Origin: Clostridium oryzae
Lineage (GTDB): Bacteria > Bacillota > Clostridia > Clostridiales > Clostridiaceae
Length of the DNA: 39,222 nt
Assembly (NCBI RefSeq): GCF_002029235.1
Contig: NZ_MZGV01000039.1
Location: 1-39,222 of the forward strand
Direction: 5' to 3'
The notes beneath the pieces are model-generated. The model saw nothing but the letters and a program-made list of their open reading frames with translations. It did no database searches and was not told where the DNA came from. Made by a program: the position numbers and the translations under genes. This document shows positions 1-7,952 of the stretch, in pieces (position 1 is the stretch's first letter; each line of letters begins with the position of its first letter).

Positions 1-567
1 CTTAATAATATCAAATACATAAAAATTGAAGTTTATAAAATTACTTATACTAATTCTGTTGTAAGTTATGAAGATCTAGTAAGTGAAGGAATTATAGGAT
101 TAATAAAGGCTGTAGATAAATACGATTTAAATAAAAATATTAAATTTATTACTTATGCCATATGGTGGATCAGGCAAGCTATTTTATATTATATCAACAC
201 TAATTTCTGGAGCATTAAAGTGTCTAATCGTACGAAGGTTAAATTATCTCAAGCTGAGAAAGACAATTTAAATAGCTTGTTTTCAGTGGATGATAGTGAT
301 ATTAACGGCGTAGTAACTTCATATTTAGAAGATGGATATGAACAAGTTGAAAATAAAATTTATTATACTGAGCTTTATAAATATATAGAAAAAAAGCTAA
401 CGAAAGTTGAACTGGAAGTAATAAAAAATTATTTTGGGATAGGATGTAAGCCGCTAACACTATTAGAGATAGGCAGAAAAAATTCTATTTCAGGGGAACG
501 GGTGAGGCAGATAAAGAAAAAAGCCATAGACAAAATAAAACAGAACATGGAAGTTACCAGCAGGTAG
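1..567 (+). CDS. RNA polymerase sigma-70 family factor (5' end outside window)
   Basis: The reading frame is open from base 1 and ends at 567, so the gene starts upstream of the window. The visible 188 residues hold a sigma region 2 core ([18 protein letters not shown], then [12 protein letters not shown]) and a region 4 helix-turn-helix near the C-terminus (LTLLEIG..., [16 protein letters not shown]). Region 3 is short or absent. A GTG at 220 would cut off region 2, so I do not treat it as the start. Only 32 bases separate the stop from the pilin gene, which suggests cotranscription. I infer that it controls the secretion operon or another element gene. The target promoter cannot be named. 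A housekeeping role is unlikely given the small size and context. Confidence 0.9.
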   Translation, partial: LNNIKYIKIEVYKITYTNSVVSYEDLVSEGIIGLIKAVDKYDLNKNIKFITYAIWWIRQAILYYINTNFWSIKVSNRTKVKLSQAEKDNLNSLFSVDDSDINGVVTSYLEDGYEQVENKIYYTELYKYIEKKLTKVELEVIKNYFGIGCKPLTLLEIGRKNSISGERVRQIKKKAIDKIKQNMEVTSR

Positions 568-599
568 AAAATAGAATATTTATTTTGGGAGGAATAGAA

Positions 600-989
600 A
601 TGTTACAGAAATTAAAAATGAATAGTACATTTATTAGAATTCTTTTTATTACTACTATTTTTATTATGATTTTTTCCGTGAATGCATTTGCAGGTGATAA
701 GGACAAAAATGATAAAGATACGGGTAGTGGATCAACTGTAGTAACAACGCAAAGTGCAAACCAAGTTGCAACAAAGGCTATTAATTCAATGAAACCAATA
801 TTGCTTTCCTTTGGAGGCGTTTGTGTGTTTGCAGGAGTAGCAATGATTGGTTTTAAACTTATTTTTGCACATAATAATCCTGACAAGAGGATAAGCGCAA
901 TGAGTGGACTTTTGTATATAGGTATTGGGGCATTTATGTTAGGAGGATGTATGATGGTAGCAGGCTTTTTCTGGGGACTTGGACAGTAA
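600..989 (+). CDS. VirB2/TrbC-like pilin subunit
   Basis: A 129-residue secreted membrane protein. Residues 1-31 form a signal peptide ending NAFA. After a short hydrophilic linker come two hydrophobic helices (about 65-88 and 100-125) separated by a charged turn, HNNPDKR. This is the layout of VirB2/TrbC pilins of type IV secretion systems. GGGAGG lies 8 bases before the ATG at 600. A TTG at 585 would overlap that site and is rejected. The helical part closely matches the N-terminal domain of the VirB6-like protein at 4063 (FGGV.VFA.VA..G, shared HN.P turn). A hairpin follows the gene. It is probably the conjugative pilus or channel subunit. The family call rests on topology and neighbours. 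Confidence 0.75.
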   Translation: MLQKLKMNSTFIRILFITTIFIMIFSVNAFAGDKDKNDKDTGSGSTVVTTQSANQVATKAINSMKPILLSFGGVCVFAGVAMIGFKLIFAHNNPDKRISAMSGLLYIGIGAFMLGGCMMVAGFFWGLGQ

Positions 990-1046
990 ACATAATTGTC
1001 AATTATAAAATGTTAAATTTATAAAGAACGAGGAAAGCTGCAGTAG

Positions 1047-1070
1047 AGACTAGTGTAGTCTTTCTTTTTC
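1047..1070 (+). terminator. weak hairpin with T-tract after the pilin gene
   Basis: The arms AGACTA (1047-1052) and TAGTCT (1056-1061) surround a three-base loop and are followed by TTCTTTTTC. It lies between the pilin gene and the prgI-like gene, which point the same way with no other obvious promoter. It probably causes partial termination or protects the pilin mRNA 3' end, so that more pilin than downstream protein is made. That role is inferred. Confidence 0.55.
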
Positions 1071-1111
1071 TTATGTAATTATCTATTACGCTAATGAGGA
1101 GCTGAAGAAAA

Positions 1112-1432
1112 ATGAGATATTTTGTAGTTCCGTTTGATATGGAATCTGAAGATAAAGTTATTGGAGGATATATATCGCTGCGACAGTTTTTATGGTTAAT
1201 TATACCTGTCATCTCACTTATAGCTATGTTTATAGTTAATAAAAATTATATTATAAGAACAGAAAGTAAACTAGCTATAAGCGCCATTAATATTGCATGG
1301 AGACTTGTATTAGATCTAGCATTATTGATAAATTCGATAGTTATGGCATTTGTAAAAATAAAAGGTGAGAATTCAGATGTATATGTAGTGAGCAGAATTA
1401 AGTATGCTTTCAAAGCACATACATACATTTAA
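1112..1432 (+). CDS. PrgI family (VirB3-like) membrane protein
   Basis: A 106-residue protein starting MRYFVVPFDMESEDKVIGGY, which is the conserved PrgI-family opening (F.VP.D...EDK...G.S.RQ..). Two hydrophobic stretches follow, at about residues 28-45 and 65-85. PrgI proteins are Gram-positive counterparts of VirB3, small inner-membrane partners of the VirB4 ATPase. They usually sit directly before virB4, as here. GAGGAG lies about 10 bases before the ATG. The stop is 17 bases before the next gene, so it belongs to the same transcript. Confidence 0.88.
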   Translation: MRYFVVPFDMESEDKVIGGYISLRQFLWLIIPVISLIAMFIVNKNYIIRTESKLAISAINIAWRLVLDLALLINSIVMAFVKIKGENSDVYVVSRIKYAFKAHTYI

Positions 1433-1449
1433 TGTAAGAGGGTGAGGGT

Positions 1450-2217
1450 GTGTTAATTGCAGAAATATTTCTCGTAATATGTTTATTACTATCTGTAGGT
1501 ACAGGAATAGCAGTATATTTATATCTGCATCCAAGGAAGAACTCACAAAAACAAAAAACTACTTATAGCGGTAAGGAGAGAAATAGAAAAGAAAGCAGAG
1601 TAAAAGCCTTATTTCAAATAAGAGATATTTATAATGGGATTATAAAAACTGTAGGGGGAGGTTATAGAGCAGTATTATCTATATCGTCTCCTGATTTTGA
1701 ATTGCTTACAGATGAGGAGCAGGAGGGGTTTGAGAATTCTTTGATGCAGTTTTCTCTTTCCTTAAACTTTCCAGTACAGTTTTTTTCAACAACGATGAAG
1801 GTTGAAACCAAGGAGCCTGCAGTTGTTTTAGATAATGTTATAAAGGGAGAAGATGCGGCTATATCTATACAGCTGAAGGAATATGCACAAAAGCTGAAAG
1901 AAAAGCTTCATGATATGGAAAGAGAGGAGAGTTATGTTAGAAGAAGTTATTGTATTATACCTGTAAATGGTATTAATGATGAAAAAAGAGCTTTAAATGA
2001 GCTTAAAAACAGGATGCAAACAGCGGCTTCAGGACTTAAAAGGTGTAATATGCATGTTCAAGTATTGGACAGCACGAAAATATTGCAGCTTCTGCATGAT
2101 ACGCTTAATAAAGGGAGCAATATAAGGATTGACGAACTTATTAATGGTAACTATGGAGGAGTGTTAGAGTTGTATTCACAAGGAATAGGAGGAATTGTAA
2201 ATGTGGAACCATGCTAA
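1450..2217 (+). CDS. TraC-like membrane protein preceding VirB4
   Basis: A 255-residue protein with a GTG start. An N-terminal membrane helix (about residues 2-25) is followed by a basic stretch and a soluble domain. That domain (ALFQIRDIYNGIIKTVGGGY..., then FSLSLNFPVQFFS) resembles the N-terminal TraC/VirB4-type domain found as a separate small protein before virB4 in many Gram-positive systems. It has no Walker motifs. Its last 17 bases overlap the next gene in another frame, and the ribosome binding site of that gene lies inside it, so translation is probably coupled. It likely anchors or docks VirB4 at the membrane. The family assignment is by pattern and context. Confidence 0.65.
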   Translation: MLIAEIFLVICLLLSVGTGIAVYLYLHPRKNSQKQKTTYSGKERNRKESRVKALFQIRDIYNGIIKTVGGGYRAVLSISSPDFELLTDEEQEGFENSLMQFSLSLNFPVQFFSTTMKVETKEPAVVLDNVIKGEDAAISIQLKEYAQKLKEKLHDMEREESYVRRSYCIIPVNGINDEKRALNELKNRMQTAASGLKRCNMHVQVLDSTKILQLLHDTLNKGSNIRIDELINGNYGGVLELYSQGIGGIVNVEPC

Positions 2218-4036
2218 TGATGATACATCGCAGGAAAGAAAAGCCAATAGTAATATATTTAAAAATGGTATTGTCGACACTATTGACCTTGTACTCCCGG
2301 ATGGTCTGATAGAAAAAAAGGATTTTATATATCTTGGACCTCAAAAGTTATGCAGAATATTTGCACTTCAAACATTACCCAGAAATATGTATGTAGGAAT
2401 CCTAAATGAATTGTTCGACTTAGGGAATATAGACGTCAGCAGTTATATTGAGAACATACCGGATGGAGAGGTTATAAGCAGACTTACAGATAAATATTCC
2501 AAGATAGAATCAAATCTTGAGATAAAAACGAGAAGAGGTGAAATTATAGATTATGCAGAGAAACTTGCTGCAGAGGATCTTGATGCCTTGAGGGAAGCTA
2601 TCCAAACTAATAAAGAGAAAATGTTTTATATTCAAACATTGATTACAGTATGGGGAAAAAATGAACAGGAATTAAATGATAGATGTGACTTAATGAAAGA
2701 TGTATGTGCCAGAAAGTCAATGTATCCTAGGGTATTGATATTAAATCAAGCTGATGGCTTTACATCTGCATTGCCGTTTATGAATATAAAATATAGTAGA
2801 AATTTGAGAAATATAACTACTGGTGCATTATCCTGTCTTATTCCTACTGGAAATACTGAACTTACTCATAAATCTGGTATATATCTTGGTGAGAACATGT
2901 TTACAAACTCATCCATATTTTATGACAATTTTATAGGTGCGCCCACTGTCACAAATCCTCACATGATGATTGTTGGTATGGCTGGTGCAGGAAAATCTGT
3001 TCTTGAAAAACTTATAACTTTTAGAGGAGCTGCTAAAGGGGAGTGGGATATAATTCTTGATCCTGAAGAGGAATACAAGAAGGTGGTAGATAAGCTTGGA
3101 GGACAGTATTTAGTTATAAAACCTGGTGAAAAGTCTGGAATAAACCCATTTGATCTGGAGGCTGAAGATGACGGAAAAGGCGGTCAAACTATAGATATCT
3201 ATGGAAAACTCTCAGAAATAAGAGAGCTGTTGTCGATGTTTATGGAGAAATTCAGAGGATATGGATTAAAGGGACAGGAGATTACAACGGTGGAAGAGGT
3301 GGTTAAAAGCCTATATTCAAAACGTGGTATAACTAGAGAGCCTGAGTCTTTATATGAGGAAAGCAGTAGCGATATAGATGGAAAGTTCTATACAGGAAAG
3401 ATAAAAAAGCATATGCCAACGCTTGGCGAGATGAGATCAGAACTTGAGAAATCTGACCAAGTAAGTGAATTATCTGAGATGATGAAGATCATAACTAATG
3501 ATGGTTCTATGTCATTTTTTGATTGTGAAAGTTCTATAGATTTGAGCAGAAGAGTGGTTGGCATCTCACTTAAACATATATCTGATGAATTTACTAAATT
3601 TTTTGCTACTGTCAATATACTCTCATGGATATGGTCAAAATTCTCTAATTGGAAATATAAAAATATATGCAAGAGGGTGGTAGTAGATGAAGGGTGGCTA
3701 TTTGCGAAATATGAGCACTCGGCAGCTTTTCTCGAGGAAATTGCCAGGAGAGGAAGAAAGTATAGAATATCTCTCGTAATATCGAGTCAGATGATAAATG
3801 AATTCCTATCAAGTGAAGCCGGTAAAGCAGTTATTCATCAGTGTGCAACAAAGATCATTATGAAACAGGATGCTAGTGTCGCTAGAGAAGTGTCTGATTT
3901 TTTTAAATTATCCAGCAGATGCAAGGAGTTTCTGTCCACATTTACTAGTGGACAGGCTCTTTTACTTACGGAGCAAAATACGGTGATAATGCAGGTTATA
4001 CCATTTGAGTTTGAATGGGAGTATATACGAACTTAG
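2201..4036 (+). CDS. virB4: VirB4-family type IV secretion ATPase
   Basis: A 611-residue ATPase that powers assembly of and transport through the conjugation channel. The N-terminal third opens with the usual VirB4 entry (DLVLPDGLIEKKDFIYLG). Walker A is GMAGAGKSV at about residues 257-265, followed by WDIILDPEEEYKKV and INPFDLEAED. Walker B is RVVVDEGWLF at about 491-500, followed by the RRGRKYRISLVISSQ motif. The ATG at 2201 is preceded by GGAGG, inside the end of the previous gene. Length and motifs are complete for a Gram-positive VirB4, so the overlap is a natural gene boundary and not a frameshift. Confidence 0.95.
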   Translation: MWNHANDDTSQERKANSNIFKNGIVDTIDLVLPDGLIEKKDFIYLGPQKLCRIFALQTLPRNMYVGILNELFDLGNIDVSSYIENIPDGEVISRLTDKYSKIESNLEIKTRRGEIIDYAEKLAAEDLDALREAIQTNKEKMFYIQTLITVWGKNEQELNDRCDLMKDVCARKSMYPRVLILNQADGFTSALPFMNIKYSRNLRNITTGALSCLIPTGNTELTHKSGIYLGENMFTNSSIFYDNFIGAPTVTNPHMMIVGMAGAGKSVLEKLITFRGAAKGEWDIILDPEEEYKKVVDKLGGQYLVIKPGEKSGINPFDLEAEDDGKGGQTIDIYGKLSEIRELLSMFMEKFRGYGLKGQEITTVEEVVKSLYSKRGITREPESLYEESSSDIDGKFYTGKIKKHMPTLGEMRSELEKSDQVSELSEMMKIITNDGSMSFFDCESSIDLSRRVVGISLKHISDEFTKFFATVNILSWIWSKFSNWKYKNICKRVVVDEGWLFAKYEHSAAFLEEIARRGRKYRISLVISSQMINEFLSSEAGKAVIHQCATKIIMKQDASVAREVSDFFKLSSRCKEFLSTFTSGQALLLTEQNTVIMQVIPFEFEWEYIRT

Positions 4037-4062
4037 TTTGCAGGAAAGAGAAGTGGATTAGA

Positions 4063-6231
4063 ATGAGCAATAAAATCAGATGCATTTTTCGCATTCTTGT
4101 TGTTTTTATAGTTTTTACGATTTTCAAAACTAGCACAGTATTTGCAATACAGCTGCCTGCTAGTAATGGAGGAGGCTCGGATGGCAGTGCACTGAATTTA
4201 TCTATAGGATATATAGATGGGTACTTAAAGGCTTTTGGCGGAGTAGCTGTTTTTGCTGCAGTTGCTTTGGTTGGACTCAGAATGGTGCTTTTACATAATA
4301 GACCTGAGGAGAGAGCAGATTCTATGGCAGCTATTTTGCATATTGCTTTAGGAGCTTTTATAATAGGAGCAGCTCTTTTAATTGCGGGCTTCTTAATAGG
4401 AACAGAAAATCATATGTTAGATTCCTTTAGTAAATCTGTTGAAACAGCAGATTCGAAAAAAAATACAGAAATGTCTGATGATAGTAATTTTATGTCTCGA
4501 GCGTTAAGTGTACCGTTAAATGCTGTTATTGATACAATATTAGGTGATGGTGAAAAAGATGGAATTCAAAAGCTTATGGGTTTTAAAGCTATTGATAAAT
4601 TGATATTCAATGATGGCGCTGTAACAGGAACTGAGCCATTTTCATCTAAGGAATGGAATTCGTTAGATTATTTATATTTAATGTTTATTGGTATTACATC
4701 TCCGTTTATTTTGATAATGGTAGCTAAGACAGGATTTTCAGCTATAAAAAATTCTAATTCGGTTACAAAGAGAATTGGGTTAAAAGATGATATTGGAAGA
4801 TGGTTTTTTAGCCTGTTTGTTATTGCTGCAGCACCTGTATTTTTCAGGGGAATAGTGTGCTTTTTTAACCTTATGTCAAGTGCAATATACCAGAACATTA
4901 TAATTCCCACAAGTGTTTCAAATAGTAGCTTATCTATAGATGCAACTTCTATACAGAAGATAAAAACAGGTAATGTTTTTTCTACGGCTATTGTAAAAGT
5001 GATTTTCTGTTATCTTGACGTGAAAATAAATATAGTATTTCTTGCCAGAAAGATTATGCTTAGTGTAATGTATGTATTTACGCCGTTAGCAGCATGTCTT
5101 TGGGGAATAAATCGTAATGTAAATGCAGCAAGCATATGGTTTGGTGAAATAATCACTAATTCTGCCATGGCTTTTTTTTATGGGATAACTTATACAGTTA
5201 TGTGCGTGATGATTAATGCAACTGGAGCAACTGGATGGTTCTTTACGATGATGTGGATGTTTTCAATGATGAAAATATCTGAGGTATTAAGAAATTCTCT
5301 TCAAGGACTTTTTTGTAGGTTATCAGGAGTAAATGAAGAAGACATGAGTAAAGGAGCGTCGGGAGTGGTTGGAGGAGCTTTAATGGCTGCCAAAAAGAAA
5401 ACGAAGGCTGTAGTTAGCTCTGTAAGGAGAACATCTGGAGGTAGTTATTCAGGTTCAGGAACAACATCAGATGCAAAAGGAAATACAAATTATTCGGCGA
5501 TGAAGGGTAAGGGCATGGAAAGACATAATAATATTAATATTGATCCGAGAAAAGTGAACCACAAAGAGAAACAGAACCCTAGTAGTTCTACGGATGCTGG
5601 TTATAAAGAGTCAAGAAATTGTGAAAGTAATATTGCAGCAGGTACAAGCAATAAAAGGGTGAATCCATCAACTGGAATTGATAATGAAGAAAAAATAGAA
5701 CCATCGGATACGAATTCACAAGATACAATTAGTTTCAAAGATACACATAATGGTGAGGACATCGGAAAACAATATCACATTGCTCATGCTCAGTCTCCAT
5801 TAGAACAACTTTCTTTACATAGACAGTACTATCATATGTTGCATGATAACTATGATAATGAGGTTGGAAAAAATGGTCAGAGAAATTGCGATATGGGAAT
5901 GAACAGCAGTGGATTTCTTAACGGTACAGAACATGTTAATCGGATAAAAAATACACAGGTAAGAAAAAATGCTGCAGCTCATGCAATAACCAGCACTGTG
6001 AACAGAATGGTACAGGATAGCCAGAATAAGAACAGCAGTTTATATAAAATAAATGGCAGGCCAATAAATGAAAAGGAGGCAACGAAAATTTTGTTTGGAA
6101 ATGAGAATACAGATAGGAATAAAAAAGGCTTCATTAGAAACGCAAGAATCAATAACATTAATGGTTCTAAGGAGATCTTAGCAAGTACTAATCCATATAT
6201 AAGTGCAGACACCAATTTTAAATGGAATTAG
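4063..6231 (+). CDS. VirB6/TrbL-like channel protein with N-terminal VirB2-like domain
   Basis: A 722-residue polytopic membrane protein. I chose the ATG at 4063 because it gives a clean signal peptide (cut near VFA at residue 28) and lies 26 bases after virB4. The ATG at 4015 would overlap virB4. Residues about 45-110 repeat the two-helix pilin-like domain of the protein at 600 (FGGVAVFAAVALVG, HNRPEER, GAFIIGAALLIAGF). Several further membrane helices follow (about 200-450), as in VirB6/TrbL inner-membrane channel proteins. From about residue 450 to the end is a long polar Ser/Asn/Lys-rich tail with no predicted helix. The VirB6 call rests on topology and on its place after virB4. The pilin-like fusion is unusual. 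Confidence 0.75.
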   Translation: MSNKIRCIFRILVVFIVFTIFKTSTVFAIQLPASNGGGSDGSALNLSIGYIDGYLKAFGGVAVFAAVALVGLRMVLLHNRPEERADSMAAILHIALGAFIIGAALLIAGFLIGTENHMLDSFSKSVETADSKKNTEMSDDSNFMSRALSVPLNAVIDTILGDGEKDGIQKLMGFKAIDKLIFNDGAVTGTEPFSSKEWNSLDYLYLMFIGITSPFILIMVAKTGFSAIKNSNSVTKRIGLKDDIGRWFFSLFVIAAAPVFFRGIVCFFNLMSSAIYQNIIIPTSVSNSSLSIDATSIQKIKTGNVFSTAIVKVIFCYLDVKINIVFLARKIMLSVMYVFTPLAACLWGINRNVNAASIWFGEIITNSAMAFFYGITYTVMCVMINATGATGWFFTMMWMFSMMKISEVLRNSLQGLFCRLSGVNEEDMSKGASGVVGGALMAAKKKTKAVVSSVRRTSGGSYSGSGTTSDAKGNTNYSAMKGKGMERHNNINIDPRKVNHKEKQNPSSSTDAGYKESRNCESNIAAGTSNKRVNPSTGIDNEEKIEPSDTNSQDTISFKDTHNGEDIGKQYHIAHAQSPLEQLSLHRQYYHMLHDNYDNEVGKNGQRNCDMGMNSSGFLNGTEHVNRIKNTQVRKNAAAHAITSTVNRMVQDSQNKNSSLYKINGRPINEKEATKILFGNENTDRNKKGFIRNARINNINGSKEILASTNPYISADTNFKWN

Positions 6232-6258
6232 GAGTATTAAAAGGAAGGGCGGAAGTAT

Positions 6259-7068
6259 ATGTTTGGGAAAAAGTATAGAACAAAAGAGGATAAACTAATA
6301 AGAAAGTTTTGGATAGGAGTATGGATAGGCTTATTGGTGATACTTATTGTAATATTGGTCTACCAGTTTATTATTATTCCAAGTGTGAAAGAAGACACTA
6401 AGAGGATGACTTTAAATAATGTATACGGCAAGGGCCAGAATATATATGTATTAAAAAAGGATGTGAATAAAGGACAAGAGATAGATGCAGCCTTCTTCAA
6501 AAATCAATATACAAATATTCTTACAGTTCCAATGGATGCTATAAAAGATTTATCTGAAATACAAGGTAAGGTACCAAGAATAAACCTAAGCAAAAATACA
6601 CCAATAAATTCAAATATGTTTGTAAACATGAATGAATATGTTACTGAGGATCTGAGAGATGTGGATTATAGTGATATAGTTCTTAATAAAGATTTGAGAA
6701 AAGGACAGTATGTAGATATTATATATAGAAAAAAAGATGGAACTAATTTTACAGTGGTGTCCAAGATAAAGGTAAATAATGTTGCTGGACAAACTCTGTA
6801 TACTAGTATGACTGCTAAGCAGCGGCAGTATAAGGACAATGCAACAGTTAAGGCGAGTCTTACAGGGGGAACGATCCTTACAGTAAGGTATACAGATGCT
6901 GAGAATCAAAGAGCAGCTAAGATTACATATCCTCTGGACAAAGATGTAGAAAAACTTATAAATGCAGATCCAAAGCTAGTGAAAAAAGCTGGGCAGGCTT
7001 TACGTCAGAGAAACAGTAAAAAGTATAATGTAAAAATCAAACCTCATTTTGCAGATGAAAATAAATAG
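6259..7068 (+). CDS. SAF-domain protein, CpaB/RcpC-like
   Basis: A 269-residue protein with one membrane helix at about residues 17-41, then an extracytoplasmic part. The segment NIYVLKKDVNKGQEID (about 72-87) is the start of a SAF domain, as in CpaB/RcpC of Flp/Tad pilus systems and FlgA-type chaperones. A second SAF-like block follows (DIVLNKDLRKGQYVDII, about 140-157). In Tad loci CpaB sits between the envelope and the pilus motor. The gene lies directly before CpaE- and CpaF-like genes, which supports the family call. GGAAGGG lies before the ATG. The C-terminus is rich in Lys and Arg. Confidence 0.78.
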   Translation: MFGKKYRTKEDKLIRKFWIGVWIGLLVILIVILVYQFIIIPSVKEDTKRMTLNNVYGKGQNIYVLKKDVNKGQEIDAAFFKNQYTNILTVPMDAIKDLSEIQGKVPRINLSKNTPINSNMFVNMNEYVTEDLRDVDYSDIVLNKDLRKGQYVDIIYRKKDGTNFTVVSKIKVNNVAGQTLYTSMTAKQRQYKDNATVKASLTGGTILTVRYTDAENQRAAKITYPLDKDVEKLINADPKLVKKAGQALRQRNSKKYNVKIKPHFADENK

Positions 7069-7082
7069 GAAAGGGTGGTTTT

Positions 7083-7952
7083 ATGCAGGTAGCATTTTGG
7101 AGCCCATTTAGTGGAACAGGTTCTACTGTAAGTTGCATTGCGACTTCTTTACTGTATAGTTTATCTGGAGGTAGGAGATGCCTATTATTAGATATGCAGT
7201 CTGCTGAATATGGGTTAGAAACTGCTTTTTTTGAAGAAAAACGGCTTGAAAAACTAAGCAGTCTGGAATATGGTATAGATTCTTTAGACAGATTATCAAT
7301 TGTTGACCCAGAAATCGGCAAAAGTGAATTTGAGTGTTATTCTAACGAAATTATTAAGAATAGATTGGATTTAGTTGTAGGTTCTAATAAAATAAGCGGT
7401 AGTTTATTCAATGATTGTTTTAAAAAAAGTGCAGCTAAAATACTTAAAAACGCAAAAAAGTATTATGATACTGTATTTGTAGATATAAATTCAAGTTTAC
7501 AAAGTAAAATAACAGAAAATGTTTTTGATAATTCAGATATTGTAGTAATTACATTACCACAGAATGAAAGGATATTTGCAGACTTCATAAAAAATAAATG
7601 CAAATTAATTGAAAATAAAGAGCTAGTTCTTGTAATTGGCAGATATGATATTGATAGTAAATTTTCGAAAGAATATATTAAGCATTCTTTGCAATACGCT
7701 GATGCTATTTACTCAATACCATATAACACTGGCCTTTTTGATGCAATAAATGAGCATAAAGTTAAAAATTATTTTATTAATATTAGCAAGGCTGCGAAAA
7801 GTGAGAAAGACGAAATACTATTCCTTCAAGTATCCGAGATTGTAGATAGGTTAATTAGTATGAATAATGATATAAATGAAATATACACTTCAGACTGCCA
7901 GCGCATATTTTTAAAACTTAAAAAAGCTTTTGGGGGGATTGAAAATGCTTAG
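7083..7952 (+). CDS. CpaE/TadZ-like ParA-superfamily protein with altered P-loop
   Basis: A 289-residue MinD/ParA-fold protein. The expected deviant Walker A (KGGxGKT) is replaced by SPFSGTGSTVS at residues 7-17, so both signature lysines are missing. The next strand LLLDMQSAEYG keeps the conserved Asp, and DTVFVDINSS is the Walker B-like strand, followed by SDIVVITLPQNE. In Tad systems CpaE/TadZ proteins of this fold localise the pilus machine, and the gene is followed at once by a CpaF ATPase. The final eight bases overlap that gene, so translation is coupled. ATP binding is doubtful without the lysines. Confidence 0.75.
   Translation: MQVAFWSPFSGTGSTVSCIATSLLYSLSGGRRCLLLDMQSAEYGLETAFFEEKRLEKLSSLEYGIDSLDRLSIVDPEIGKSEFECYSNEIIKNRLDLVVGSNKISGSLFNDCFKKSAAKILKNAKKYYDTVFVDINSSLQSKITENVFDNSDIVVITLPQNERIFADFIKNKCKLIENKELVLVIGRYDIDSKFSKEYIKHSLQYADAIYSIPYNTGLFDAINEHKVKNYFINISKAAKSEKDEILFLQVSEIVDRLISMNNDINEIYTSDCQRIFLKLKKAFGGIENA

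Noticed and set aside
2141..2217. Possible frameshift splitting virB4
   Set aside because: The downstream frame has its own GGAGG site and ATG, and its protein begins where Gram-positive VirB4 proteins normally begin, so two genes are more likely.
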